A stretch of 34,278 nucleotides of DNA from Bacteroidota bacterium (GCA_947479755.1 CANKAM010000038.1:1-34278), one strand, 5' to 3'; counted from the stretch's first letter, positions 16,636 through 24,136 are shown. A program made the numbers and translations. The notes: generated from the sequence alone by a model not told the origin.

Positions 16636-17568
16636 TTACTCTTGTTTATGTGAAATATTTTTTAAGGAGGATTTTACAGATTTATTTTTTGTATTTATTT
16701 CAAAAAATAAATCCACTTTACCTAAGTTGATGCCAGCCCAACCTACCTGATTGATTAACACATCTTTGCCTTTTCTATTTAAAGCTACTGTTGGTTTTTC
16801 TAAAAAAGTATGTGTGTGCCCACCGATGATAATGTCAATGTTTTCAGTGCTTTCAGCAAGAATTCTATCACTTATTTTTTTAATTGTGTATTCATATCCA
16901 AGATGTGAGAGACAAATTACCACATCGCATTTCAATTCATTTTTCAATAACGTGCTCATCTCGTTCGCTTTAGTTATAGGGTTGAGATAAATTGTGTTTT
17001 TATAAAGTTGTTTCGGAACAAGGCCGTCTAACTCAACACCTAAACCAAACACTCCGATTTTAATTCCACCTTTTTCAAAAATTTTATGTGTAATGGTTTT
17101 ATTTTTCATCACCGTGTCAGAAAAATCGTAATTGGAGCAGATGAAAGGAAACGCTGCATTCGGCAATTGTTTATGCAAGCCTTCAATGCCATTATCAAAG
17201 TCGTGATTGCCAATTGTTGCAGCATCGTATTGCATCTGCGACATCAACTTCAATTCCAACTCCCCTTTGTAAAAATTGAAATACGGAGTGCCTTGAAAAA
17301 TATCCCCTGCATCAAACAGCAAAACATTCTCTTCTTCTTTTCTTATTTGGTTTATGATTTCTGCACGTCTTGCTACTCCTGCCATTCCTGGATATTTAGG
17401 GTCATTGAGCGGAAACGGATCAATGCGACTGTGAACATCATTGGTATGAAGAATAGAAATTTTCACCACATCTTTATATGCCAGCGCTTCCAACGGAATA
17501 AAATTCCATGCAGCAACTCCGGCAGTGCCTAATAATGTTGTTCTAATAAATTCTCTCCTATTGCTCAT
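16636..17568 (-). CDS. Tat-exported metallophosphatase, N-terminal half of a split 5'-nucleotidase/UshA
   Basis: This is a 310-residue calcineurin-like phosphoesterase. A twin-arginine signal (MSNRREFIRTTLLGTAGVAAW) predicts folded export by Tat. Dinuclear metal ligands are all visible: ILHTNDVHSR (D44, H46), FDAGDIFQGTP, TIGNHDFDNG, ICLSHLGYE and IIGGHTHTFLE. UshA-type enzymes normally carry a C-terminal 5'-nucleotidase substrate-binding domain. Here the protein stops after the metallophosphatase domain, and that missing domain is the upstream gene, overlapping by 11 bases. Hydrolysis of nucleotides or UDP-sugars in the periplasm is expected when the two proteins associate. Some Bacteroidota encode the same split pair, but activity of the separate chains is not known to me. 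Confidence 0.92.
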   Translation of the reverse strand: MSNRREFIRTTLLGTAGVAAWNFIPLEALAYKDVVKISILHTNDVHSRIDPFPLNDPKYPGMAGVARRAEIINQIRKEEENVLLFDAGDIFQGTPYFNFYKGELELKLMSQMQYDAATIGNHDFDNGIEGLHKQLPNAAFPFICSNYDFSDTVMKNKTITHKIFEKGGIKIGVFGLGVELDGLVPKQLYKNTIYLNPITKANEMSTLLKNELKCDVVICLSHLGYEYTIKKISDRILAESTENIDIIIGGHTHTFLEKPTVALNRKGKDVLINQVGWAGINLGKVDLFFEINTKNKSVKSSLKNISHKQE

Positions 17569-18337
17569 TGGTTAATCTTCCTCCCGGATGCGGTTTCAAA
17601 GAATTCCCTTTCTCTTTTTCGTTAGTAAGGTAATCAATAATAGCATCGCGGATTTTATATCCGGTAGTTTCAACCTTAATTGCATTTTTGAAAAATTCCA
17701 TTTTATCACCGCCACCTGCAAGATAATCTGAAGTAATCACTTTATAAGTTTTGTTTTTATCAAAAGGCACACCTTGAATTAATGCATGAGAATTAGGTTG
17801 ACTCATACTTTTAATTTGCAACCCGGAAACAGGCTGACCGCCAACACTTATAATATAGTGTATAAGCTCCGAAACTTTTTCTCCGTTCAGAGTCAGTATT
17901 ACAATTTCATTTTCAAACGGCATTAACTCAAATACTTTTCCTTTTGTGATTTCGCCCTGCGGAAGTGAAACGCGCAAACCTCCATTATTCAACAAACAAA
18001 AATCAGCATACTTAAAATCAGCGGGGCGATAACGTTCATTACCTTTTTCAAAAACAATATCAGCAACAAGATTTCCAAGGGCGCCTTCTGGTTGAGCTTT
18101 TTCAAAAGCAGTTTCAGAAATAATGAGCACTTCATTCATTTCTTTTTCGAGATCTTGCTTATACGGCTCAATAAGTTGTTTAGCAGAAGCATCTTCTTTT
18201 ATACTGTCTTTTATATTTACATTAATAAGATTGCTTTCGTGCTTAACAAGTTTTGCAGGCGCAGAGCAAGCAGCAAGAAGGAAAACTAAAAGGTAAAGAG
18301 AATATTTTTCAAAAAATACAGGTACAGTGAAAGGCAT
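17558..18337 (-). CDS. 5'-nucleotidase C-terminal domain lipoprotein (partner half of split UshA)
   Basis: The 259-residue protein has a signal peptide with lipobox VFLLAAC. The body is the 5_nucleotid_C fold: EGALGNLVADIV, DFCLLNNGGLRVSLPQGEIT, FELMPFENEIVIL, VSGLQIKSM and YKVITSDYLAGGGDKM. In single-chain UshA this domain binds the nucleoside or sugar of the substrate and swings onto the metallophosphatase core. Here it is anchored as a lipoprotein and precedes the Tat-exported metallophosphatase gene with an 11-base overlap, so the two are made together. The start is the ATG at 18337; a TTG at 18343 is a poorer alternative. It is divergent from the thioesterase gene. Confidence 0.92.
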   Translation of the reverse strand: MPFTVPVFFEKYSLYLLVFLLAACSAPAKLVKHESNLINVNIKDSIKEDASAKQLIEPYKQDLEKEMNEVLIISETAFEKAQPEGALGNLVADIVFEKGNERYRPADFKYADFCLLNNGGLRVSLPQGEITKGKVFELMPFENEIVILTLNGEKVSELIHYIISVGGQPVSGLQIKSMSQPNSHALIQGVPFDKNKTYKVITSDYLAGGGDKMEFFKNAIKVETTGYKIRDAIIDYLTNEKEKGNSLKPHPGGRLTNEQ

Positions 18338-18417
18338 GCACAAGTGTAAGAAATTTGGGATTGATACACATGTTAAATTTTAAAGCAACAAAATGATTTT
18401 AGTAATTTGGCGCAATT

Positions 18418-18822
18418 ATGTTTACTCACGAAATAAAATTAAGAACCCGCTATGCAGAAATTGACCGCATGGGCTTTGTCTATTACGGAAACTATGCACA
18501 ATATTTTGAAGTAGCACGTGTAGAAGCTATGCGCAGCATAGGATGCAACTACAAAGATTTTGAAGATAACGGATTGATTATGCCAGTGCTTGATTTTTCA
18601 GTTACGTATTTAAAAGCTGCTTTGTATGACGAAGAACTAACTATAAAATTACTCATCAAAGAATTGCCAACGCTGCGCATTCATTTTGACTATGTGACTT
18701 ACAACGCAAAGGGAGAATTACTGAATACAGCAAGAACCACACTTGTTTTTACCGACAAGAAAACACTAAAACCACTTCGTCCTCCGGTTGAATTCACAGC
18801 TGCATTGGGAAAATTTTTCTAA
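18418..18822 (+). CDS. Acyl-CoA thioesterase, hotdog fold (YbgC/4HBT family)
   Basis: The 134-residue protein is a single hotdog domain. The signature RTRYAEIDRMGFVYYGNYAQYFEVARVEAMRSIG contains the catalytic aspartate D16, the tyrosines and the EVAR segment typical of YbgC/4-hydroxybenzoyl-CoA thioesterase-like enzymes. The central helix is followed by strands LDFSVTYLKAALYDEEL and LRIHFDYVTYN. It should hydrolyse acyl-CoA or acyl-ACP thioesters in the cytosol. In proteobacteria YbgC is linked to the Tol-Pal genes, but no tol gene is nearby. It starts at an ATG 80 bases from the divergent 5'-nucleotidase partner gene. Confidence 0.93.
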   Translation: MFTHEIKLRTRYAEIDRMGFVYYGNYAQYFEVARVEAMRSIGCNYKDFEDNGLIMPVLDFSVTYLKAALYDEELTIKLLIKELPTLRIHFDYVTYNAKGELLNTARTTLVFTDKKTLKPLRPPVEFTAALGKFF

Positions 18823-18851
18823 TTCTGTGTTTTTACACAAATACTAAAACT

Positions 18852-18859
18852 TAGTTTTG
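18852..18859 (+). promoter_or_regulatory. Bacteroidota -7 box (TAGTTTTG)
   Basis: A perfect TAnnTTTG element is followed by GTGCG and lies 14 bases before the ATG of the 185-residue outer-membrane protein gene. The -33 region has TGTTTT but no exact TTTG. It separates that gene from the thioesterase gene upstream. Confidence 0.45.
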
Positions 18860-18873
18860 TGCGTTTATAAATT

Positions 18874-19431
18874 ATGCTGAAGCATTTTCTCTTATTAATT
18901 TTATTTCTGTCTGCGGTTTGCGGCTTTTCGCAGGATGCAAAAAGAAGCAAGTTCTCCGCAGGACTGAGTATGGGTTATAAAACACCCAATGGCTTGGGTT
19001 TTATTTTATCATATCATGCCAACCGTGTGGTACAGGTTGATTTAATGGCTGGTTACACACGCTACAACGGAGGCAAATTCGCAGCAGGCGGAAAAATTTA
19101 TCCGTTAAAACCGATGAAAGTAAATCCGTTTATTTCTGCAACCTATTCAATAAGCACAGGTGCTGATGTGAAAGTAGGCTATATTCAACAACAAAAAGAA
19201 CATTATATCACTTATTCAAACCAATATATTGTAACTGGTTTAGGCATTACAATACTTGGTGAAGAAACCGGGCATTCTTTACAAATAGGCTACAGTATTG
19301 GATTAAATGATCAAAAAATCGACCCTGTGATTAATGGGCAAACTCGCGATAGAGTTGACAATAGCCTTAAAGGGGGAATTATGGCAACTTATAATTTGTT
19401 CATCTTCTTCAACAAACCGAGAAAGCGGTAA
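18874..19431 (+). CDS. Outer-membrane beta-barrel-like protein of unknown function
   Basis: The 185-residue protein has a cleavable signal peptide (LLLILFLSAVCGFSQ). The mature region alternates hydrophobic and polar residues in short strands (FSAGLSMGYKTPNGLGFILSYHANRVVQVDLMAGYTRYNG, KVNPFISATYSI, GLGITILGEETGHSLQIGYSIGLN). It ends with a strand closing on an aromatic (IMATYNLFIFF) followed by a basic tail. That is the architecture of a small eight-stranded outer-membrane barrel. No catalytic or binding motif is evident. It has its own TAnnTTTG box and a strong palindromic terminator, so it is probably monocistronic. Confidence 0.75.
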   Translation: MLKHFLLLILFLSAVCGFSQDAKRSKFSAGLSMGYKTPNGLGFILSYHANRVVQVDLMAGYTRYNGGKFAAGGKIYPLKPMKVNPFISATYSISTGADVKVGYIQQQKEHYITYSNQYIVTGLGITILGEETGHSLQIGYSIGLNDQKIDPVINGQTRDRVDNSLKGGIMATYNLFIFFNKPRKR

Positions 19432-19434
19432 AAG

Positions 19435-19464
19435 AAAAATGCAGAACAATTGTTCTGCATTTTT
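19435..19464. terminator. Long palindromic terminator
   Basis: A perfect 30-base palindrome has arms around AATGCAGAACA and a central AATT. It starts just after the barrel gene stop and is flanked by A and T runs, so it can work in both directions. It also follows the frameshifted exported-protein gene on the minus strand, whose restored reading frame would end at 19491. Confidence 0.85.
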
Positions 19465-19543
19465 AAAATCTTCAATTATTAAAGAAGAAACTACCCACCT
19501 ATTTGCTTTTTCCAGGCACCCATTTTCTTCTCGCTCTGTTCCA

Positions 19544-20113
19544 TTACACCAAAAATAGTTTTTGCCCAATAGTTGCGAACACCGAAAAGCCACCTGCTTT
19601 TGCAGTTAGCTTTTCGGTGAGGATAACTTCTTTGGTTGCAATGTTGAAAAAGGTAACATAGATAAATCCTGATTCTTTAAACTTATCAAACGACTCAACA
19701 ATAAAAACTAAACCCAATCCTTCTTTCTCGGTGCCTTTATATTTTTTCACCATTCCGGCAATTTCTGATTTGTCAAGGGTATAGCTGTTTGTTTGCACCC
19801 ACTCACCGGGATTAATTTTTTCATTCACCGCTTCAACAGCAATAATATCGTTTACTACTTCGCCTTTTTTAAAAAATTTGCGAACATCATATTTTTCTGC
19901 TTCACTTAAAACAAGGCTGTTCCATGCCGGAACGTAGCGTTTCTGAATATCATAAGGATCGGTAAAGCCCTCTACTCCTACCAATTTGGAGCGAGACATA
20001 TCAACTCCAAACCAAACCATTTTGGCTGAGTTAAAAAGTTCAGCATTGGATTGTGCATAGATAGAGCATATAGAAGAAAGGATAAAGAATGATAGAAGAA
20101 ATAGCTTTTTCAT
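19544..20113 (-). CDS. Exported protein of unknown function, apparently frameshifted near its C-terminus
   Basis: The 189-residue reading frame has a signal peptide (LFLLSFFILSSICSIYAQ). The mature part contains VWFGVDMSRSKLVG, EGFTDPYDIQKRYVPAWN, EAEKYDVRKFF and FVIESFDKF-like segments typical of an uncharacterised exported Bacteroidota family. The end of the open frame (GGFSVFATIGQKLFLV) looks wrong. In another frame the DNA from the T run at 19585-19588 (complement) encodes FGVRNYWAKTIFGVMEQSEK and continues to KQIGG with a stop at 19491, just before the palindromic terminator. Removing two bases, or adding one, in that run restores it. This is either a sequencing or assembly slip or a real inactivating or phase-variable frameshift. 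Its neighbour on the same strand (20211-20816) is also exported. Confidence 0.7.
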   Translation of the reverse strand: MKKLFLLSFFILSSICSIYAQSNAELFNSAKMVWFGVDMSRSKLVGVEGFTDPYDIQKRYVPAWNSLVLSEAEKYDVRKFFKKGEVVNDIIAVEAVNEKINPGEWVQTNSYTLDKSEIAGMVKKYKGTEKEGLGLVFIVESFDKFKESGFIYVTFFNIATKEVILTEKLTAKAGGFSVFATIGQKLFLV

Positions 20114-20140
20114 TTTTTCAGGTTTTAAATTTTTTACAAA

Positions 20141-20179
20141 TATAAAACCCTTGCTGCAAAATGTAACAAGGGTTTTATA
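20141..20179 (-). terminator. Terminator hairpin between the two exported-protein genes
   Basis: A 13-bp perfect stem (20141-20153 with 20167-20179, arm TATAAAACCCTTG) has a 13-base loop. It follows the 201-residue exported-protein gene on the minus strand and runs into an AT-rich stretch. The next gene starts about 28 bases further, so that gene probably has its own promoter in this gap or relies on read-through. Confidence 0.7.
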
Positions 20180-20194
20180 TGATAGTGATCAATA

Positions 20195-20208
20195 CCGATA
20201 GCTATCGG
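20195..20208. repeat. Perfect 14-bp palindrome CCGATAGCTATCGG
   Basis: A self-complementary 14-mer sits 2 bases beyond the stop codon of the 201-residue exported-protein gene. Palindromes of this sequence type are, to my knowledge, scattered in intergenic DNA of several Bacteroidota. It precedes the larger terminator hairpin at 20141-20179. Confidence 0.6.
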
Positions 20209-20210
20209 AA

Positions 20211-20816
20211 TTATTTAATATTTTTTGCAATAAAACCAGCCAATGTTTTTGATGATTTTGCATAAGCTTCTGCAAGGCGTGTACCTGCATCAAAATCATA
20301 ACCACCAAATTGTGAACCTGGCGAGTTTAGGATTTCAATAGTAGCCACAACACTGCCACCTTCTTTCAATTCATAAAACATATCCGCAAAAGCAGGCATT
20401 TTTGAAATACCAATGTTCCAGCCCGGCTCAAGACGGGTTGTTTTTACAACCAGTGTGTACTTTGCGCCTGATTTACCTTCAGCTGCAGTAACACCACTCT
20501 TTTTCAAGCCGTCATTAAGCAATTCAAAGAATTTAGGTTTGTAGCGAGTGTCCGGAGCGCTTTTCCAACCTTCCAGCCATTTGTCGCCTTTGCCTGCTTC
20601 TTTTTTGTTGTGTTCTGCAACTTTTTCTGAAATGTAATCCGCTTCAGCTTTCGCTTTTTTGCCGCTTCCTACTTTCAGCGCACTGTAATCAAATTCAACA
20701 TTCAGTTCGCTTTGTCCTTTAAGACCTTTAACGCTGCCCGACTTAAGAACAGCTTTTTGTGCATAGGTAAAGCTAAAGAGCAATACGGCTGCTAATGATA
20801 GAGTAATGTTTTTCAT
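20211..20816 (-). CDS. Exported protein of unknown function
   Basis: The 201-residue protein has a signal peptide (MKNITLSLAAVLLFSFTYAQ). The mature domain is Lys/Ala/Gly-rich with clear secondary structure: VEFDYSALKVGSGKKAKAEA, DYISEKVAEHNKKEAGKGDK, a tryptophan-bearing WLEGWKSAPDTRYKPKFFEL, then YTLVVKTTRLEPGWNIGISK and a C-terminal helix region RLAEAYAKSSKTLAGFIAKN. It resembles a recurring but uncharacterised family of Bacteroidota exported proteins; I cannot assign a function. The ATG at 20816 is chosen because a promoter with both -33 and -7 elements ends about 28 bases upstream; a TTG at 20888 would lie upstream of that promoter. The stop is followed by a palindrome and a terminator. 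Confidence 0.8.
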   Translation of the reverse strand: MKNITLSLAAVLLFSFTYAQKAVLKSGSVKGLKGQSELNVEFDYSALKVGSGKKAKAEADYISEKVAEHNKKEAGKGDKWLEGWKSAPDTRYKPKFFELLNDGLKKSGVTAAEGKSGAKYTLVVKTTRLEPGWNIGISKMPAFADMFYELKEGGSVVATIEILNSPGSQFGGYDFDAGTRLAEAYAKSSKTLAGFIAKNIK

Positions 20817-20843
20817 AGTATCGTTATTATTTGGTTTAGTTAA

Positions 20844-20873
20844 CAAATGTAAAAAAGAAATACCATTGACAAA
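20844..20873 (-). promoter_or_regulatory. Bacteroidota promoter with -33 TTTG and -7 TACATTTG
   Basis: Reading the minus strand, TTTG (20873-20870) is followed after 18 bases by TACATTTG (20851-20844). Both fixed elements and the spacing match the Bacteroidota primary-sigma consensus. The expected start of transcription falls near 20837, about 20 bases before the ATG at 20816, and so decides the start codon of that gene. Confidence 0.65.
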
Positions 20874-20960
20874 ATCACAGAACAACAAGTGCCTCTTACC
20901 TGTTGCTAATCAAAAAGAAAACTTTAATTTTAACCACTCAACATTTGCATGAATTAGTTT

Positions 20961-21698
20961 TTGTTGACAAAAAAAGAATCGCTGCTTCTATCTGCCTTGT
21001 TTCTGATTTACTCTTGTTGCTTTGCCCAAAGTTTTACCATTGGCATTCAGGGACAAGCCAAAAGCACCTGGCTTATCAATACCGCTGTGCTGGGCGCAAG
21101 TGTTGCGCAGGAAGCAAAACCTTCTTTCGCCTGGGGAGGCGGCATTACAGCCAATCTGTATTTTAAGCAGCAAATTGAGACCTATCTTGGTATGGGGCTG
21201 GAATTAAATTTTGGAAATTTTGTACAGCGCTATAGCGGCAGAGTAAGCAATTCACCAACACTTGCAACCTACAACTCAAAAATAAATCTGCTTTATCTCG
21301 ATATTCCTCTGTATGCAAAACTGATATTACGCTATGGAACCTTTATTGAAGCAGGAATGCAGTTTTCAATGCTTGCGGGTGCCAGTTATAAATCAACAGG
21401 TGGATTAGAAACCACTTCAAATGTTTCAGCAAAATTCACTCCTTTCTATTATGCACCCTTACTTGGCATTGGTGCAGACTTTGCAGTTACTGATGACATT
21501 TATATTATTGCCGGAGTCCGCTTACTATATGGAATCAGTGATTTGTCAGGTGTTGATGGGCAAGGTATTTCTTTAAAAGGCAATCCCGATTACTCGGGCG
21601 CAAAAACACATGCAGCCTTTGCAGCACTAAACATTGGCGCTTACTATCGTTTTGATTACGGTGAGTACGGAAAATCCGGAAAAGGAAGAAGGCGATAA
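20961..21698 (+). CDS. PorT-like outer-membrane beta-barrel protein
   Basis: The 245-residue protein begins with a TTG (20961; a second TTG follows directly), and no in-frame ATG precedes the signal peptide LLLSALFLIYSCCFAQ. The mature chain shows strand-turn repetition typical of the PorT/OmpW-like barrels of Bacteroidota: GGGITANLYFKQQIETYLGMGLELNFG, INLLYLDIPLYAKLIL, GTFIEAGMQFSMLAG, FYYAPLLGIGADFAVTDDIYIIAGVRLLYGISD and a last strand LNIGAYYRFDYG. The motif LLYLDIPLYAKL is particularly characteristic of this family. It ends in a short basic tail. The function could be a structural or secretion-associated barrel; no substrate can be read. It precedes the DUF4139 gene by 90 bases on the same strand. 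Confidence 0.82.
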   Translation: MLTKKESLLLSALFLIYSCCFAQSFTIGIQGQAKSTWLINTAVLGASVAQEAKPSFAWGGGITANLYFKQQIETYLGMGLELNFGNFVQRYSGRVSNSPTLATYNSKINLLYLDIPLYAKLILRYGTFIEAGMQFSMLAGASYKSTGGLETTSNVSAKFTPFYYAPLLGIGADFAVTDDIYIIAGVRLLYGISDLSGVDGQGISLKGNPDYSGAKTHAAFAALNIGAYYRFDYGEYGKSGKGRRR

Positions 21699-21788
21699 TT
21701 CTTTTTTTATTTTTTATGGAATTTGTTTTTTCGGTACATCTATTGTCCGAAAGCCAACAATTATTTACCCATTTAAAAACTAAAAATA

Positions 21789-23477
21789 ATGAAAAAATTA
21801 ATCACCGGAATATTCCTGACAATAGCTTCAGCCGTATTCGCAGCAAATGAAAAGCCCGTAAAATCAACCGTAAAAAATGTAACCGTATTTCTGCAAGGGG
21901 CGCAGGTTTACCGCAACGCTTACATAAACCTTTCACCCGGAGTTACCGATTTGGTATTTGAAAATGTTTCGCCCTACATCAATGCAAGAAGCATTCAGGC
22001 AGGCGGAAAAGGCAGCTTCATTATTCTGGAAGTAAAGCACGACATTAAATATCCGGAACCACCCAAAGCAGATGCTAACGCATTACCCAAAGAAATAGTG
22101 CGCGAAATAAAACTGATTGAAGATTCATTACAAGAACAAAGTTTTATTGCTGATGAATTGAACACTAAAAAGTTTTCGCTGAACCTTGAAAAAGACATGA
22201 TATTGAAAAACAAATTAACCCGTGGAGAAGGCAAAAGCGACTCACTGCCCATGCTGGTTGATGCGATGGAATTTTTCAGAAAAAAATTAACAGACATTGA
22301 TGTACAGGTTTCGAAAATTAAAAGAGAAGAATACAAAATTGCTCAGGATAATAACCGAATGAATGAACGACTTGAACAACTTTATGCTTACAAAAATGAT
22401 AAGGAGCCTATTAAAAAATATGAACCTATTCACCGTGTTATAGTTACTGTAAGTGCAGATGAAAGTGTAAGCGGATCAATTGACATCAACTACATTGTTT
22501 CCAATGCAGGATGGACTCCTTCTTATGATTTGCGCTCAGGCAGCACAGCAGCACCCGTGCAGCTTACCTACAAAGCCAATGTTTTTCAAAACACAGGCGA
22601 AGAGTGGAACGATATAAAACTGAAACTCTCTACAAATAATCCTAACCGCAGTAATATTAAGCCAGTGCTGCCAACCTGGTATGTAAACTATTTTTACCAG
22701 ACCACTAATGGCGCAACCGTTACTACGCAATCAAAAATTGCAGGAATGCCTTCAATGGCTTATGACGATATGGATTTTAAAATGGATGAGTTCAAAAAAA
22801 GGGAAGACATGATTAACGAACTTCCGGCTGCACAGTCATCAGCCAACTACGCCCAAATGGTGGAGACCATGACCAATGTTGAGTTTGACATTAAACTCCC
22901 CTACTCTATTCCTTCTGATGGAACCACACATCTTGTTGCAGTAAAAACAAGTGATATGCCTGCAAGCTATTACCACTTTTTAGTTCCCAAAATGGAAAGC
23001 GAAGCCTTTCTTATTGCAAAAGTTACCGGTTGGGAAGAACTGAATCTGCTTCCCGGGAAAGCAAATATTTTTTACGAAGGAACGTATGTGGGCGAAACTA
23101 TGTTGAATGCTGCTTTGCTAAGCGACACTATGGAACTGGCGCTTGGCCGCGACCACGGCATAACTATTACCCGCACCAAACTTCCGGACAAAGAGCGCAA
23201 CAAGCCATTAGGAAACGATGTTGAAAAAACCGTTACCTACGAACTGAAAATGAAAAACAACAAGAGCAACACACTTAAACTTGTTGTGGAAGACCATATT
23301 CCGGTTTCGCAAAACGAGGATATAAAAGTGGAAATGAAAGACAAAGGCAGCGCTGAATACAATGACAAAACCGGCCTGGTGAAATGGAATACGAGCATCA
23401 ACAGCAAGGAAAATAAAACGCTGACATTTACGTATGCAATAACTTACGATAAAAGCATTCCACTCAGTATGCGTTAA
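21789..23477 (+). CDS. Mucoidy-inhibitor-A-like protein (DUF4140 and DUF4139)
   Basis: This is a 562-residue exported protein with a signal peptide (LITGIFLTIASAVFAA). The N-terminal DUF4140-like domain starts VKNVTVFLQGAQVYRNAYI and has the typical SPGVTDLVFENVSPYIN. A coiled-coil stretch follows (about 105-215, rich in Glu/Lys/Asn). The C-terminal DUF4139 domain spans about 220-560 (IDINYIVSNAGWTPSYDLR, YKANVFQNTGEEWNDIKLKL, and late KMKNNKSNTLKLVVEDHIPV). Family members were named for suppression of mucoidy; the molecular mechanism is not known, and a cell-surface or periplasmic role is assumed. It is followed by a strong terminator, and a dispersed repeat lies 4 bases beyond the stop codon. 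Confidence 0.92.
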   Translation: MKKLITGIFLTIASAVFAANEKPVKSTVKNVTVFLQGAQVYRNAYINLSPGVTDLVFENVSPYINARSIQAGGKGSFIILEVKHDIKYPEPPKADANALPKEIVREIKLIEDSLQEQSFIADELNTKKFSLNLEKDMILKNKLTRGEGKSDSLPMLVDAMEFFRKKLTDIDVQVSKIKREEYKIAQDNNRMNERLEQLYAYKNDKEPIKKYEPIHRVIVTVSADESVSGSIDINYIVSNAGWTPSYDLRSGSTAAPVQLTYKANVFQNTGEEWNDIKLKLSTNNPNRSNIKPVLPTWYVNYFYQTTNGATVTTQSKIAGMPSMAYDDMDFKMDEFKKREDMINELPAAQSSANYAQMVETMTNVEFDIKLPYSIPSDGTTHLVAVKTSDMPASYYHFLVPKMESEAFLIAKVTGWEELNLLPGKANIFYEGTYVGETMLNAALLSDTMELALGRDHGITITRTKLPDKERNKPLGNDVEKTVTYELKMKNNKSNTLKLVVEDHIPVSQNEDIKVEMKDKGSAEYNDKTGLVKWNTSINSKENKTLTFTYAITYDKSIPLSMR

Positions 23478-23480
23478 TTT

Positions 23481-23505
23481 GTCACCCTGAGCAAAGTCGA
23501 AGGGC
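23481..23505 (+). repeat. Dispersed repeat, copy 1 of the CACCCTGAGC...GTCGAAGGG family
   Basis: A 25-base imperfectly palindromic sequence begins GTCACCCTGAGC and ends GTCGAAGGGC. The second copy (31596-31620, opposite strand) matches at 23 of 25 positions, differing only at two central bases. It sits directly after the DUF4139 gene stop and before the terminator. To my knowledge the same core recurs as a REP-like intergenic repeat in many environmental bacterial genomes. Confidence 0.8.
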
Positions 23506-23509
23506 AGAC

Positions 23510-23546
23510 AAATAAAAAGGGCAGGATAATCTTGCCCTTTTTATTT
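23510..23546 (+). terminator. Terminator of the DUF4139 gene
   Basis: A 14-bp perfect stem (23510-23523 with 23533-23546; arm core AAAAAGGGCA) has a 9-base loop, and the right arm continues as a T run. It lies 33 bases past the stop codon, after the dispersed repeat, and its last base touches the -7 box of the exosortase gene. Confidence 0.88.
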
Positions 23547-23553
23547 ACTTTCG
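23546..23553 (+). promoter_or_regulatory. Possible -7 box (TACTTTCG) of the exosortase gene
   Basis: One mismatch from TAnnTTTG, it lies 19 bases before the TTG start at 23573. It directly abuts the terminator of the preceding gene, which supports independent transcription of the exosortase gene. Confidence 0.4.
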
Positions 23554-23572
23554 TCAAAAATCAATAACAATT

Positions 23573-24136
23573 TTGGACAAGAAAAAAGCCACCCTGTTTT
23601 TCCTTTTGAAACTATTTACCATGTATGCACTTTACATGTATGTATGGAAACAGTTTGTATGGAATTCATTTTTAGCAAAGCCCTGGGAATTGCTGCACCA
23701 CTTCCTATTAAAAGCTACCATGGCATTTTGTTTATTTTTTCTAAACCTTTTTGGTTACGAGGCTATTGAATATAGCTACCGTGTTATCGTTATGGTAAAA
23801 CCCAACGCAAGTATAACTGTTCAGAATTATTGTCTTGGTTTGGATGTGATGGCGCTTTTCACCATGTTGATTATTGCTTACCCCGGACCATGGAAAAAGA
23901 AATTGCTTTTTATTCCTGTTGGAATTATTGGTGTTTTCATCATCAACCAACTCCGCATTATGGCAATCGGAATTTGCTTTGTTGATTTTATTGAATACGC
24001 ATGGTTCGACAACCATTTGTATTTCAATGTAGCTGCGTACAGTTTTATTTTTCTGTTTTTTGTTGGATGGGTAAATTACCTGGAAAGGCAATCTGTTGAT
24101 TTACCGCAGAGGCGCGAAGGCGCAGAGGAAAAGTAA
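23573..24136 (+). CDS. Exosortase/archaeosortase family membrane protease-transpeptidase
   Basis: The 187-residue multi-pass protein starts with TTG. The three catalytic residues of the exosortase family are all present in the usual order: Cys87 in ITVQNYCLGLDVMALF, Arg128 in IINQLRIMAIG and His148 in FDNHLYFNVAAYSF. Membrane helices lie at about 8-30, 44-62, 90-104, 110-135 and 152-170. Exosortases cleave and transfer proteins bearing a C-terminal sorting signal at the inner membrane. Size and the WVNYL ending resemble the short Bacteroidota forms (XrtF-like). No substrate or accessory XrtF-associated gene is recognisable beside it. The last eleven or so residues (LPQRREGAEEK) are encoded by a dispersed repeat at 24101-24127, so the native C-terminus was probably around WVNYLERQSV. 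Confidence 0.85.
   Translation: MDKKKATLFFLLKLFTMYALYMYVWKQFVWNSFLAKPWELLHHFLLKATMAFCLFFLNLFGYEAIEYSYRVIVMVKPNASITVQNYCLGLDVMALFTMLIIAYPGPWKKKLLFIPVGIIGVFIINQLRIMAIGICFVDFIEYAWFDNHLYFNVAAYSFIFLFFVGWVNYLERQSVDLPQRREGAEEK

Noticed and set aside
20886-20888. TTG start giving a longer form of the 201-residue exported protein
   Set aside because: It lies upstream of a well-formed promoter, and the signal peptide begins naturally at the ATG 20816.
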